From an uncultured Subdoligranulum sp. (lineage in GTDB: Bacteria; Bacillota; Clostridia; Oscillospirales; Ruminococcaceae), in assembly GCA_904390925.1 (NCBI GenBank), contig CAJFMB010000014.1, forward strand, positions 1 to 40,366: a DNA stretch of 40,366 bases. The letters are read 5' to 3'. The notes below the pieces were generated by a model, which worked only from the letters and a program-made list of their open reading frames with translations, was not told where the DNA came from and made no database searches. The position numbers and the translations under genes are program-made. Shown here in pieces: positions 27,573 to 35,796 of this stretch (positions are counted from its first letter, which is position 1; the number at the start of each line of letters is the position of its first letter).

Positions 27573-28346
27573 ATGGACTTGGCCGCACAGTTTGAGGCAT
27601 TGTCCGAACTGGCCCGCAGCGGCGGTGAACTGACCTTCTGGCAGGATTTCTTTGTCAAATTCTACCAGGCGTTCATTGATTCCAACCGTTGGCTGCAGTA
27701 TCTGGAAGGCGTGGGAACCACGCTGATTGTCACGGCGGCGGCGCTGTGCATCGGCGTCATCCTGGGCAGTGTGGTGGCGCTTGTGCGGGTCTCCCATGAC
27801 CAGCAGCGTGCCGGGCACAAAAATCCGATCCTCGGATTTTTCAACCTGATCTGCGAAATTTACTCCACCGTGATCCGCGGCACCCCCATGATGGTACAGC
27901 TGCTGATCATGAGCATGGTGGTGTTTGCCTCCAGCCGCCAGTATAATTTTATCGGTGCACTCAGCCTGGGCATCAACTCGGGCGCCTATGTGTCCGAGAT
28001 CATCCGCGGCGGCCTGATGGCGGTGGACGGCGGCCAGATGGAAGCCGGCCGCAGCCTGGGCCTGAACTATCCCACCACGATGCTGCTGATTGTGGTGCCC
28101 CAGGCCATCAAGTCGGTACTGCCTGCCCTGGGCAACGAATTCATCATCCTGCTCAAGGATACCTCGCTGATCACCACCATTGGCGGCAAGGAACTGCTGT
28201 ATGCGGCTCAGGGCGTTATGAACCGCACCTACGAGGCCATGTTCCCGCTGCTGGGCACTGCCGCCATCTATCTGGTTCTGGTTCTGCTGTTCACCTGGCT
28301 GCTTGGCAAACTGGAGAGGAGGCTGAGACAGAGTGATCGTCGCTGA
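27573..28346 (+). CDS. Polar amino acid ABC transporter, permease
   Basis: 257 residues, the HisM/GlnP type with about five membrane helices. The first helix is at [28 protein letters not shown]. It has [16 protein letters not shown], typical of the family, and the EAA loop [35 protein letters not shown], which docks on the ATPase, followed by LKDTSL. The ATG at 27573 has GGTGGAGG 6 bases upstream; a GTG at 27561 overlaps that site. It overlaps the ATPase gene by 14 bases. It works with the lipoprotein upstream and the ATPase downstream. Confidence 0.92.
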   Translation: MDLAAQFEALSELARSGGELTFWQDFFVKFYQAFIDSNRWLQYLEGVGTTLIVTAAALCIGVILGSVVALVRVSHDQQRAGHKNPILGFFNLICEIYSTVIRGTPMMVQLLIMSMVVFASSRQYNFIGALSLGINSGAYVSEIIRGGLMAVDGGQMEAGRSLGLNYPTTMLLIVVPQAIKSVLPALGNEFIILLKDTSLITTIGGKELLYAAQGVMNRTYEAMFPLLGTAAIYLVLVLLFTWLLGKLERRLRQSDRR

Positions 28347-29049
28347 GAATCTGCAAAAACGCTATGAAAATCTGGATGTGCTCAAAGGCATCAGCCTGAC
28401 CATCAACAAGGGCGATGTGGTCTGCCTGGTCGGACCTTCCGGCTGTGGCAAGTCCACCTTCCTGCGCTGCCTGACCCGGCTGGAGGAACCCACCGGCGGC
28501 AAGGTCTTTCTGGACGGTGAGGAAGTCACCGAAAAGGGAATCGACAAGACCCGCGCCAAAATGGGTATGGTGTTCCAGCACTTCAACCTCTTCCCGCATC
28601 TGACCGTCAAGCGCACCATCACACTGGCCCCCACGCGGCTGCACCGCATGACCCGGGCCCAGGCGGACGAGCGTGCCATGGAACTGCTGGAACGCATCGG
28701 TCTGGCCGACAAGGCAAATGTGTATCCGGGCTCGCTGTCCGGCGGTCAGAAACAGCGCATTGCCATTGCCCGTGCACTGGCCATGGACCCGGAGGTCCTG
28801 CTGTTTGACGAGCCCACCTCTGCCCTGGACCCGGAAATGGTGGGCGAGGTTCTGGAACTGATGAAGGAGCTGGCCCGGGGCGGCATGACCATGGTGGTTG
28901 TCACCCATGAGATGGGCTTTGCCCGCGAGGTTGCCAACCGTGTCATCTTCATCGACGAGGGTGTCATCAAGGTGGACAAGCCGCCGCAGGAATTCTTCTC
29001 CAACCCCGAAAACGAGCGCCTGAAGGCTTTCCTTTCCAAGGTGCTCTGA
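28333..29049 (+). CDS. Polar amino acid ABC transporter, ATP-binding protein
   Basis: 238 residues with the GlnQ/HisP layout: Walker [10 protein letters not shown] (about 34-42), Q-loop [13 protein letters not shown], signature LSGGQKQR, Walker [14 protein letters not shown] and switch VVTHEMGFA. It powers import with the preceding permease. The start is a GTG after AGGAGG, 14 bases inside the permease gene. A minor change from the common family pattern ([12 protein letters not shown] in place of VLENVxLAP) lies after the Q-loop and is not expected to harm function. The transcript ends at 29094-29137. Confidence 0.93.
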   Translation: MIVAENLQKRYENLDVLKGISLTINKGDVVCLVGPSGCGKSTFLRCLTRLEEPTGGKVFLDGEEVTEKGIDKTRAKMGMVFQHFNLFPHLTVKRTITLAPTRLHRMTRAQADERAMELLERIGLADKANVYPGSLSGGQKQRIAIARALAMDPEVLLFDEPTSALDPEMVGEVLELMKELARGGMTMVVVTHEMGFAREVANRVIFIDEGVIKVDKPPQEFFSNPENERLKAFLSKVL

Positions 29050-29093
29050 TTGCAGAAAATGAAAGCAAACAGATAGGGCATTCTGCAGTTTGC

Positions 29094-29137
29094 GCCCGGC
29101 GTATTTCCATTCCAGGAAATACGCCGGGCATTTTGTT
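29094..29137 (+). terminator. Terminator of the amino acid ABC importer
   Basis: A 15-bp perfect stem: GCCCGGCGTATTTCC (29094-29108) pairs with GGAAATACGCCGGGC (29115-29129) around ATTCCA, followed by ATTTTGTTT. Confidence 0.92.
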
Positions 29138-29219
29138 TGTCACCGAAAATTTTGCATGCAAGAAAAAGAATAAGATCTGTAAAAACGGCATTTTTCATCT
29201 GGAAGTTGCAATTGCATAA

Positions 29220-29342
29220 TGCTATAATAAAATATCATTATGATGAAAAATACTGCTGCCCTTCCGGGACGGACGTAATATTACAAAAATGTTGACAAAT
29301 GGATTAAAAGTGTTCAAATCTACCTGGGATATGTGATATACT
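29220..29342 (+). promoter_or_regulatory. Multiple promoters upstream of the patatin/EI-like genes
   Basis: Three candidates. (a) The extended -10 TGCTATAAT (29220-29228) has no good -35 and is followed by the palindrome ATCATTATGAT. (b) TTGACA (29292-29297), 16-base spacer, TCAAAT (29314-29319), just downstream of the palindrome GTAATATTAC (29275-29284). (c) TTCAAA (29313-29318), 18-base spacer, TATACT (29337-29342), with an extended-10 TG at 29334-29335. Candidate (c) is the strongest. The block around (b) recurs at 32332-32370. Confidence 0.6.
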
Positions 29343-29408
29343 GTACAGAGAAGGTATTCTATTTCCACCGCAAACCCTGCTTTTCACGGCAGAGAGGGGG
29401 AACCCCGC

Positions 29409-30596
29409 ATGAACAACACCAAGGCACTGGTACTGGCTGGCGGCGGCGCCAAGGGCAGCTATCAGATCGGCGTTTTCCGCGGCCTGCGTGAGATGGGCTG
29501 GCAGCCGGGTATCGTCACAGGCACCAGTGTGGGAAGCCTGAACGGTGCGTTTCTGGTCATGGATCATCTGGACCAGGCCGAGCAGCTCTGGCGCACGCTG
29601 GATATCCACGGCGTGCTGGAGGTCCCCAAAAGTGGCCGCCCCGAGGAACTGAGCAATTTTGTCCTGGGAGTACTGCGAGGCGGCGGACTGAATATCGACC
29701 CGCTGGAAGATACCATCGGGATGTATCTGGACGAGGAGCTGATGCGGGCATCCTCCATCCGGTATGGGCTGGTCATGACCGAGATGAATACCCTGAAAAG
29801 CCACCAGTACACGCTGGAAGAAATCCCGCAGGGCCGCCTGAAAGAGTACATGATGGCGTCCAGTGCCTGTTTCCCGGCGCTGCGCCCCCAGGAAATTGAC
29901 GGGGTCCGCTACATTGACGGCGGCTGGAGCGACAACATGCCCATGGATCTGGCTGCCCGCATGGGGGCCACCGAGTTGCTGACGGTGGACATTGACGGTA
30001 TCGGTGTCAACCATCCCAACAATACGGGATTGCCGGGCAAAATCCTGCGTAGTCACTGGGACCTGGGACCCTTGTTTGAATTTGATGGAACAAGGGCGGC
30101 CCGCAACATTCAGCTGGGGTATCTGGACACGCTGCGCCTGTTCGGCCGGATGGGGGGAACTGCCTATGCCATCCAGCCGTCCCAAGACCATTTCGCGGCA
30201 GATTTTGCCGCTGCCTATCGTGCAGCGCTGGCCAATGCAGCCGGGCGTGCCCCCACCCTCTGGCTGACCGAAAGCATGGCCCGCCAGGTCAAGGGCTATC
30301 CTCCTGTTTACGAGCCCAACCCCGCTGCACCTACCGCAGCCGGAATTGCCCCGCTGGAGCTGGCCGCTGAGCGGATGCAGGTTCCCCCGGACAATCCCAT
30401 GACACTGAAAATGCTGGCACTGACATTTTTGGGCAGCTTTGACCGGGACCCGGCCGAAAAATTCCCTGTTCTTCTGGGCAAAAAGGAAGGCAGTGCGGTG
30501 GGGGAGGCAGCCCTGGCTGCTGCCCAGCCGGAAGAATTTGTCACGGCACTGGTGTCGCATACCCTGGCGGAAATGGGCACCGAAACCTTCTGGTGA
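29409..30596 (+). CDS. Patatin-like phospholipase family protein
   Basis: 395 residues. The oxyanion loop GGGAKG (11-16), the nucleophile elbow GTSVG (Ser40) and the catalytic dyad partner in DGGWSDNMP (Asp170) are all present, so a lipid acyl hydrolase activity is likely. No signal peptide or membrane helix, so it is probably cytosolic and acts on the inner membrane face. After about residue 200 the region GILNHPNNTGLPGKIL and LGYLDTLRLFGRMGGTAYAI is typical of the Firmicute branch with a C-terminal helical part. AGAGGGGG lies before the ATG. The Enzyme I-like gene follows after 49 bases, probably on one transcript. Lipid substrate unknown. Confidence 0.9.
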   Translation: MNNTKALVLAGGGAKGSYQIGVFRGLREMGWQPGIVTGTSVGSLNGAFLVMDHLDQAEQLWRTLDIHGVLEVPKSGRPEELSNFVLGVLRGGGLNIDPLEDTIGMYLDEELMRASSIRYGLVMTEMNTLKSHQYTLEEIPQGRLKEYMMASSACFPALRPQEIDGVRYIDGGWSDNMPMDLAARMGATELLTVDIDGIGVNHPNNTGLPGKILRSHWDLGPLFEFDGTRAARNIQLGYLDTLRLFGRMGGTAYAIQPSQDHFAADFAAAYRAALANAAGRAPTLWLTESMARQVKGYPPVYEPNPAAPTAAGIAPLELAAERMQVPPDNPMTLKMLALTFLGSFDRDPAEKFPVLLGKKEGSAVGEAALAAAQPEEFVTALVSHTLAEMGTETFW

Positions 30597-30645
30597 GCGG
30601 ACCCTCGCCGTTACCCGCATATCATACAGCAAAGGAGGAACCCGA

Positions 30646-32256
30646 ATGGCTGTATTGAAGGGAATCAAAGTCTCATCCGGTGTTGCAGTCGGGCCGGTTG
30701 TCCGGCTGGACCGCGGCATTGTCGGTCTGCACCGTATTGTCAGCGACCCCTTCCGCGAGCGTGCCCTTTACGAGGCCGCCATTGTCCTGGCCAAGGATGA
30801 ACTGCGCCGCTTGCAGCAGCATTCACAGGGGGCGGACGCCGACATCCTGATGTTCCAGATTGCTTTGCTGGAGGACGAATCCTTTACCAACGAGATCGGC
30901 GACTACATTGCGGCCGGCGCCGGAAGTGCCGCTGCGGTGGAACGGGCGGAAAAGATTTTTGCCGCCCGCCTGAACAATGTGGACAACGAGTACATACGTC
31001 AGCGCAGTGTGGATGTTCGGGATGCCTGCCGCCGTGTGGTAGACATTCTGGACGGCAGGCCCCGCCAGAAACTGCAATTGACCGAGCCGGTGATCATTGC
31101 CGCCGACCTGTTTTTCCCCAGCGATATTTTTGCCATTGACCGGGATATGATCCTGGGTCTGATTGCCGACGGGGACAGCGATACCAGCCATGCCGCCATC
31201 ATGTCGCGCACCATGGGCATTCCGGCGGTGTTCAATCTGGGTAAGGAAGCCACAATCGGATTGAAAGGGCGGGAGGTACTGCTGGACGGATTGTCCGGTA
31301 CAGTCACTTCCGAGCCGACGCCCGACGACATTGTGGCGGCCAATCACCGCCTGGCTCTGTTTGAGCGCAAGAACCGCAAACAGCATGCACTGGCCAGAAA
31401 GCCCTGCCTGACCCGGGATGGCACCCGCGTGGCGCTGTTTGCCAGTGCCTCCACACCGGAGGACATCGAAAACGCCATGCACGCCGGCGCCGATGCCATT
31501 GGCCTGGTGCGGACCGAGCAGCTGTTGCTGGACCACGCCACCGAGGCGCAGCAGTATTTCCGGTATATCAGCTGCCTGGCTGCCGCGGCCGGGAAAACGG
31601 TGGCGGTGCGTACCGGCGATGTGGGTGCCGATGATGCCGCCCCCTGGGTGGAGGATGTGCGCCGTGCCGCTGAGAACCGCCGGCTGCTGCGCACCCAGAT
31701 CACCGCGCTGCTGCGCGCCGGAACCCGGGGCGAGCTGTATGTGATGCTGCCCATGATCACCGGCCCCGAAGAATGGGACGATGTGATGCAGGAGGTGGAA
31801 CACTGCAAGGAACATCTGGAACGCCGCGGGGTTGAGTTTGACAAGGATCTGGAGTTTGGTTGCCTGATCGAAATCCCGGCGGCGGCGTTGGTGGCCGATC
31901 AGATCATTGACCATGGAGCCAAATTCCTGGCCATTGATATTGATGACCTGGTCCGCTATACGCTGGCGGCCAACACCAAGGACGGGTCCCGGCGGTATGG
32001 CCGGGCGGATGCCCCGGCGGTGCGGCGCCTGGTGAATATGGTATGCCGCATGGCGAAGGACCGCAATGTGCCGGTCTTTATGTGCGGTGTCAAGACCAAT
32101 GCGCTGCCTGCCATGGAAACCTACCTGCGGGACGGCATCCACGCCTACTGTATGGAGGCGGCCATCCTCAACGATCTGAAGGCAAAATTCATGGATCTGG
32201 ACCTGAACCAGGCTCCGACGCAGGAAGAACCGGATAAAACATTGCCGACAGCATAA
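30646..32256 (+). CDS. Divergent PTS Enzyme I-like protein
   Basis: 536 residues (Enzyme I is usually 570-575). The order matches Enzyme I: an HPr-binding/phospho-His domain (KGIKVSSGVAVGPV, VDNEYIRQRSVDVRD, TSHAAIMSRTMGIPAV, phospho-His H182) and a PEP-binding barrel (GLVRTEQLLLD, RTQITALLRAG, LIEIPAAALVAD with E409, C480). Many PEP-site residues are changed: GGRTSH reads DSDTSH, RTLDIGGDK reads RTGDVGADD, NPxLGxR is missing, GTNDL reads DIDDL, and CGEMAGD reads CGVKTNA. It may be a paralogue that no longer uses PEP normally. AAAGGAGG 7 bases before the ATG sets the start. No HPr or EII genes are nearby. Confidence 0.8.
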   Translation: MAVLKGIKVSSGVAVGPVVRLDRGIVGLHRIVSDPFRERALYEAAIVLAKDELRRLQQHSQGADADILMFQIALLEDESFTNEIGDYIAAGAGSAAAVERAEKIFAARLNNVDNEYIRQRSVDVRDACRRVVDILDGRPRQKLQLTEPVIIAADLFFPSDIFAIDRDMILGLIADGDSDTSHAAIMSRTMGIPAVFNLGKEATIGLKGREVLLDGLSGTVTSEPTPDDIVAANHRLALFERKNRKQHALARKPCLTRDGTRVALFASASTPEDIENAMHAGADAIGLVRTEQLLLDHATEAQQYFRYISCLAAAAGKTVAVRTGDVGADDAAPWVEDVRRAAENRRLLRTQITALLRAGTRGELYVMLPMITGPEEWDDVMQEVEHCKEHLERRGVEFDKDLEFGCLIEIPAAALVADQIIDHGAKFLAIDIDDLVRYTLAANTKDGSRRYGRADAPAVRRLVNMVCRMAKDRNVPVFMCGVKTNALPAMETYLRDGIHAYCMEAAILNDLKAKFMDLDLNQAPTQEEPDKTLPTA

Positions 32257-32341
32257 GACGATCCACCGATGAAAATGTAGCTTCTTTGCAGTGCAAAACC
32301 GGGAGAAAACGACCTCTGGCAAAAAATCGCGCAAAAATGTG

Positions 32342-32370
32342 TTGACAAACGGATTCGGATGTGCTTAAAT
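32342..32370 (+). promoter_or_regulatory. Promoter of the T-box-controlled importer
   Basis: TTGACA (32342-32347), 17-base spacer, TTAAAT (32365-32370). The start near 32377 is directly before the T-box stem I. The stretch CAAAAATG ... TTGACAAACGGATT closely matches the sequence before the patatin gene. Confidence 0.75.
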
Positions 32371-32379
32371 AGCTTTAAA

Positions 32380-32669
32380 CCAATGAAGCGAAAGTAAAAC
32401 TGCAGGCGCACGTACAGAGAGCCCCCGTTGCTGGGAATGGGGCCGAAAGCGGAGCAGACAAATGGTTCGCCGAGGGCACAGGGAAAGGCAGCTTGCCGAG
32501 TATCTGTTGACGGAAGCCTCCGTTACAGGGCAGGGGAATGCTGGTTCTCCGCAAAGGGGCTGCGCCAAAACGCAGCAAGCAAGGTGGCACCGCAGGTCAT
32601 ACAATCTTTTCAAGATTTGTCCTGTCCTTGCACAACACCCGTTCGGGGTTGTGCGGGGGCAGTTTTTTT
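32380..32669 (+). promoter_or_regulatory. T-box riboswitch (tRNA-sensing), probably tRNA-Trp
   Basis: Stem I: GCGAA (32388-32392) pairs with TTCGC (32466-32470), and CTGC (32400-32403) with GCAG (32454-32457). These frame a specifier loop with AGTA (32393-32396) on one side and ACAAATGG on the other; AGAGAGCC and GTTGCTGGGAAT follow the stem I consensus. Stem III is GCTGCG/CGCAGC. The T-box sequence AAGGTGGCACCGCAGG is at 32581-32596. Antiterminator: GCAAGG (32579-32584) with CCTTGC (32626-32631). Terminator: 32622-32662 plus T7 (32663-32669). The specifier is read as TGG (32463-32465), favoured by the transporter type; ATG (32462-32464) is the alternative because the base after TGG is not a purine. 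Confidence 0.9.
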
Positions 32670-32727
32670 ATACCTTCCGCAACATGCAACACCCCGGCTC
32701 TGTTGGACCCGGAAAAGGAGCATACAC

Positions 32728-32766
32728 ATGAACTACAACACAAATCTCCCCGGCCGGCGATGGTGA
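32728..32766 (+). CDS. Putative 12-residue leader peptide ending in Trp
   Basis: ATG at 32728 with AAAAGGAG (32713-32720) 7 bases upstream opens a 12-codon frame, MNYNTNLPGRRW, ending TGG-TGA (32761-32766). It lies between the T-box terminator and the importer's first gene. The last sense codon is the only Trp codon and sits next to the stop. TCTCC at 32745-32749, within its coding region, could pair with GGAGA in the ribosome site of the importer gene (about 32830-32834). This matches the idea of translation-level control by charged tRNA-Trp, as known for the Bacillus subtilis anti-TRAP operon, which also has a T-box followed by a Trp leader peptide. The expression and role here are inferred. 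Confidence 0.5.
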   Translation: MNYNTNLPGRRW

Positions 32767-32840
32767 TGGCTCAGACAAAACCTTGCCTGACAATTCCGCA
32801 GACCATCCCAACACAAAATGCCAAGAAAAGGAGAATTCCC

Positions 32841-33878
32841 ATGAAAAAACTGTTTGCTGTTATGACCGCTTCCGCTTTTGCTCTGTCCCTGGCCGCCTGC
32901 TCGGGTTCGTCCGCCTCCGGCAGCTCTTCCGCCTCCGGCAGCCAGGCTGGTGCCACCGCCGAAACTACCGATGCTGCCAGCTACCGCATTGCCATTGTGC
33001 AGCAGATGGACCATTCCTCGCTGGACCAGATCCGCACCGCCATTGAGGCGGAGCTGGACGCCCGTGCCGCTGCCGACGGTGTCACCATTGAGTACAAGGA
33101 ATTCAATGGACAGAACGATGCCACCATGCTCAACCAGATCGGTACCCAGGTGGTTTCCGACGGCTATGACGCCATCATTCCCATTGCCTCGCTGGCTGCC
33201 CAGTGCATGGTCACTGCCGCCGACGGTGATATCCCGGTGATCTACGCCGCCATTTCCGACCCCGCCACCGCCGGCCTGACGGATCTGGAAAATGTGACCG
33301 GCACCTCCGACGCGCTGGATACCAACATGATCATGGATATGATGTTCGCCGTCAACCCGGAGATCCAGACCGTCGGCCTGCTCTATTCCAACTCGGAGCC
33401 CAACTCCGAAACCCCCATTGCCGAGGCAAAGGCTTATCTGGACGACAAGGGCATCGACTATGTGGAAGCCACCGGCAACACCACCGACGAGGTCCTGACC
33501 GCTGTCAGCGGCCTGACCGACCGGGTGAACGCCGTCTTTACCCCCACTGACAACGTGATCATGGGCGCTGCCGGTGCCGTCTCTGAGACGCTGACCGACG
33601 CAGGTATCCCCTTCTACACGGGTGCTGATTCCTTCGTCACGGCAGGTGCCTTTGCCACCTGCGGCGTCAACTATGACGATCTGGGCGCCACCACCGCCGA
33701 CATCGCCGTGGATGCACTGGAATCCGGCAGCGTTCCCGCCGACTATCATGTGATGGAGGGCGGCATCATCACCGTCAATACCGAGACCGCTGCAGCACTG
33801 GGCATTGATTACAGCGCCTTCAACGACATGGCCAAGAGCGTTGTGGAAGTCACCACCGCCGCCGATACCGCCGAATAA
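32841..33878 (+). CDS. ABC transporter substrate-binding lipoprotein (TrpX/ABC_sub_bind type)
   Basis: 345 residues. Lipobox LAAC (Cys20), a Ser/Gly/Ala-rich linker (about 21-45), then a periplasmic-binding-like fold of the ABC_sub_bind family: YRIAIVQQMDHSSLDQIRTAIEAEL, FNGQNDATMLNQIGTQVVSDGYDAIIPIAS, VIYAAISDPATAGLT, VGLLYSNSEPNSE, AVFTPTDNVIMGA and GVNYDDLGATTADIAVDAL. T-box-controlled members are the TrpX proteins proposed to bind tryptophan; here the T-box upstream and the Trp-ending leader peptide agree with that. AAAAGGAG before the ATG at 32841 sets the start. An in-frame start at 32538 lies inside the T-box and is rejected. Permease and ATPase follow. Confidence 0.88.
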   Translation: MKKLFAVMTASAFALSLAACSGSSASGSSSASGSQAGATAETTDAASYRIAIVQQMDHSSLDQIRTAIEAELDARAAADGVTIEYKEFNGQNDATMLNQIGTQVVSDGYDAIIPIASLAAQCMVTAADGDIPVIYAAISDPATAGLTDLENVTGTSDALDTNMIMDMMFAVNPEIQTVGLLYSNSEPNSETPIAEAKAYLDDKGIDYVEATGNTTDEVLTAVSGLTDRVNAVFTPTDNVIMGAAGAVSETLTDAGIPFYTGADSFVTAGAFATCGVNYDDLGATTADIAVDALESGSVPADYHVMEGGIITVNTETAAALGIDYSAFNDMAKSVVEVTTAADTAE

Positions 33879-33978
33879 TCAACAGGGGACTGATTCAAAG
33901 GAATCCGCATCGCGGGGCAGGGGAAACCTTGCCCCGTACGGTGCTTTACAAGCAAATCCGCAAAGGAGCTGTTTACGC

Positions 33979-34905
33979 ATGATATCCACCGCAATTGTGC
34001 TGAGCGCGCTGGAGCTGGGCTTCATCTATGCCCTGGTCGCCATGGCACTGTTTCTGAGTTTCCGCGTGCTGAATATCGCGGACATGACCACCGACGGTGC
34101 CTTTACCCTGGGCTGCGCGGTCTCGGCCACCATGGCGGTGGCGGGACATCCCATTCTGGGGCTGTTTGCCGCCATGATCGCCGGATCGGCAGCCGGATTC
34201 ATCACCGCGCTGCTGCAGACCCGGCTGGGGGTGCCCTCCATTCTGGCCGGCATCATCACCAACACCGGCCTGTATACCATCAATCTGGCGGTGATGGGCT
34301 TCTCCTCCAATGTCCCCATGCTCAAGACCAACACCATTTTTACCATGCTGGAGGACCTTCTGGGGGAGGATTTCCCCTCCAAGCTGCTGCTGGCGGCGTT
34401 GATCACTGCCGTTGCCTGCGTGCTGCTGATCCTGTTCCTGGGCACCCGGCTGGGCCTTTCCATCCGTGCCACCGGCGATAACCCGGATATGGTGCGGGCC
34501 AGCTCCATCAATACCGCTTTCACCATCACGGTGGGGCTCTGCGTTGCCAATGCCTTCACCGCACTGTCCGGCGCCGTGCTGGCACAGTACCAGCGCTCGG
34601 CGGACATCAACCTGGGCACCGGCATGGTGGTGATCGGCCTGGCCTCCCTGATCATCGGCGAGACCCTCTTTGGACGCGGCAGCCTGTGGATCAAGGCGGT
34701 GGCCGCGGTGGCAGGCAGCATTATCTACCGCTTCATCATTGCCCTTGCCATGCGGGCAAACCTCCCCTCCGAGGCGCTCAAACTGATCTCCGCCATCATC
34801 GTGGTGCTGGCCATCTCGATGCCTGCCATCAAGAAGGGCATTGCCTTCCAGCGCCGCCGCTATGCCGCCATGCACGGGAAGGGAGGTGCCGGCCATGATG
34901 CTTGA
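33979..34905 (+). CDS. ABC transporter permease (TrpY type, LivH/RbsC-like)
   Basis: 308 residues with about eight membrane helices of the branched-chain/ribose permease type: LELGFIYALVAMALFLSFRVLNIADMTTDGAFTLGCA near the N-terminus, GTRLGLSIRATGDNPDMVRASSIN (ATPase-contact loop), and GMVVIGLASLIIGETLFGRGSLWIKAVAAVAGSIIYR. This permease class partners ABC_sub_bind proteins. AAAGGAG lies 10 bases before the ATG at 33979; the 100-base gap after the binding protein has no strong terminator. Its end overlaps the ATPase gene by 11 bases. Likely substrate tryptophan or a related compound, by context only. Confidence 0.9.
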   Translation: MISTAIVLSALELGFIYALVAMALFLSFRVLNIADMTTDGAFTLGCAVSATMAVAGHPILGLFAAMIAGSAAGFITALLQTRLGVPSILAGIITNTGLYTINLAVMGFSSNVPMLKTNTIFTMLEDLLGEDFPSKLLLAALITAVACVLLILFLGTRLGLSIRATGDNPDMVRASSINTAFTITVGLCVANAFTALSGAVLAQYQRSADINLGTGMVVIGLASLIIGETLFGRGSLWIKAVAAVAGSIIYRFIIALAMRANLPSEALKLISAIIVVLAISMPAIKKGIAFQRRRYAAMHGKGGAGHDA

Positions 34906-35716
34906 ACTTCGCGGGGTACAGAAAACCTTCAACCCCGGTACTGTCAATGAAAAGAAGGCGCTCAACGGCATCGACCTGGCACTGGAACAGGGCGATTTCG
35001 TCACCATCGTCGGCTCCAACGGTGCCGGCAAGTCCACGTTGTTCAATGCCATTGCCGGCAGCTTTATCCCGGATGCCGGGTCGATTGTGCTGGACGGGCA
35101 GGACATCACCTTCCAGCCGGATTACCGCCGCTCCAAAACCATCGGGCGGCTGTTCCAGGACCCGCTCAAGGGCACCGCACCCAGCATGACCATTGAGGAA
35201 AACCTGGCGCTGGCCTATCTGCGGGCGTCGGGGCATACTTCGCCCTTCTCCCGCATCTCCAAGGCGGAGCGGGAACTGTTCCGGGAGCGGCTGGCCGCGC
35301 TGGATCTGGGGCTGGAATTCCGGATGAAACACCCGGTGGGGCTGCTGTCCGGCGGCCAGCGCCAAGCACTGACCCTTCTGATGGCCACCCTCGTCACCCC
35401 GAAGCTGCTGCTTCTGGACGAGCACACCGCCGCTTTGGACCCGGCCACTGCCGACAAGGTGCTGGCACTGACCAAAAAGATTGTGGCGGAGCACAACATC
35501 ACCTGCCTGATGATCACCCACAACATGCACGCTGCGCTGGAACTGGGCAACCGGACCCTGATGATGGACTCCGGCCGGATTGTTCTGGACGTGGGCGGCG
35601 CCGAACGCGCCGGCATGACGGTGGACGATCTGCTGGAACGCTTTGCCCGCGGCACCGGCCATAAGCTGGACAATGACCGCATTCTGCTGAGCAAGGAGCA
35701 GTCCGCGGCCCGGTAA
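34895..35716 (+). CDS. ABC transporter ATP-binding protein (TrpZ type)
   Basis: 273 residues: Walker A GSNGAGKST, Q-loop RLFQDPLKG, signature LLSGGQRQAL, Walker B LLLLDEHTAALDP and switch MITHNMHAALELGNRTL. The His in LDEHTAALDP, where most have a Pro, is common in this transporter subgroup. It energises import with the preceding permease. Start: GGGAGG 8 bases before the ATG at 34895; the ATG at 34898 is an alternative. The three importer genes end at a clear terminator (35739-35779). Confidence 0.92.
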   Translation: MMLELRGVQKTFNPGTVNEKKALNGIDLALEQGDFVTIVGSNGAGKSTLFNAIAGSFIPDAGSIVLDGQDITFQPDYRRSKTIGRLFQDPLKGTAPSMTIEENLALAYLRASGHTSPFSRISKAERELFRERLAALDLGLEFRMKHPVGLLSGGQRQALTLLMATLVTPKLLLLDEHTAALDPATADKVLALTKKIVAEHNITCLMITHNMHAALELGNRTLMMDSGRIVLDVGGAERAGMTVDDLLERFARGTGHKLDNDRILLSKEQSAAR

Positions 35717-35738
35717 GGTCCCCGAAAAAACCAAAACA

Positions 35739-35779
35739 AAAACGTCAGGTACTGCCCGAAAGCAGTTGCCTGACGTTTT
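35739..35779. terminator. Bidirectional terminator between the importer and apbE
   Basis: AAAACGTCAGG (35739-35749) pairs with CCTGACGTTTT (35769-35779), with an inner ACTGC/GCAGT. CTTTTT follows on the plus strand and TTTTGTTTTGG on the minus strand. Confidence 0.9.
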
Positions 35780-35796
35780 CTTTTTAGGATCTGCAT

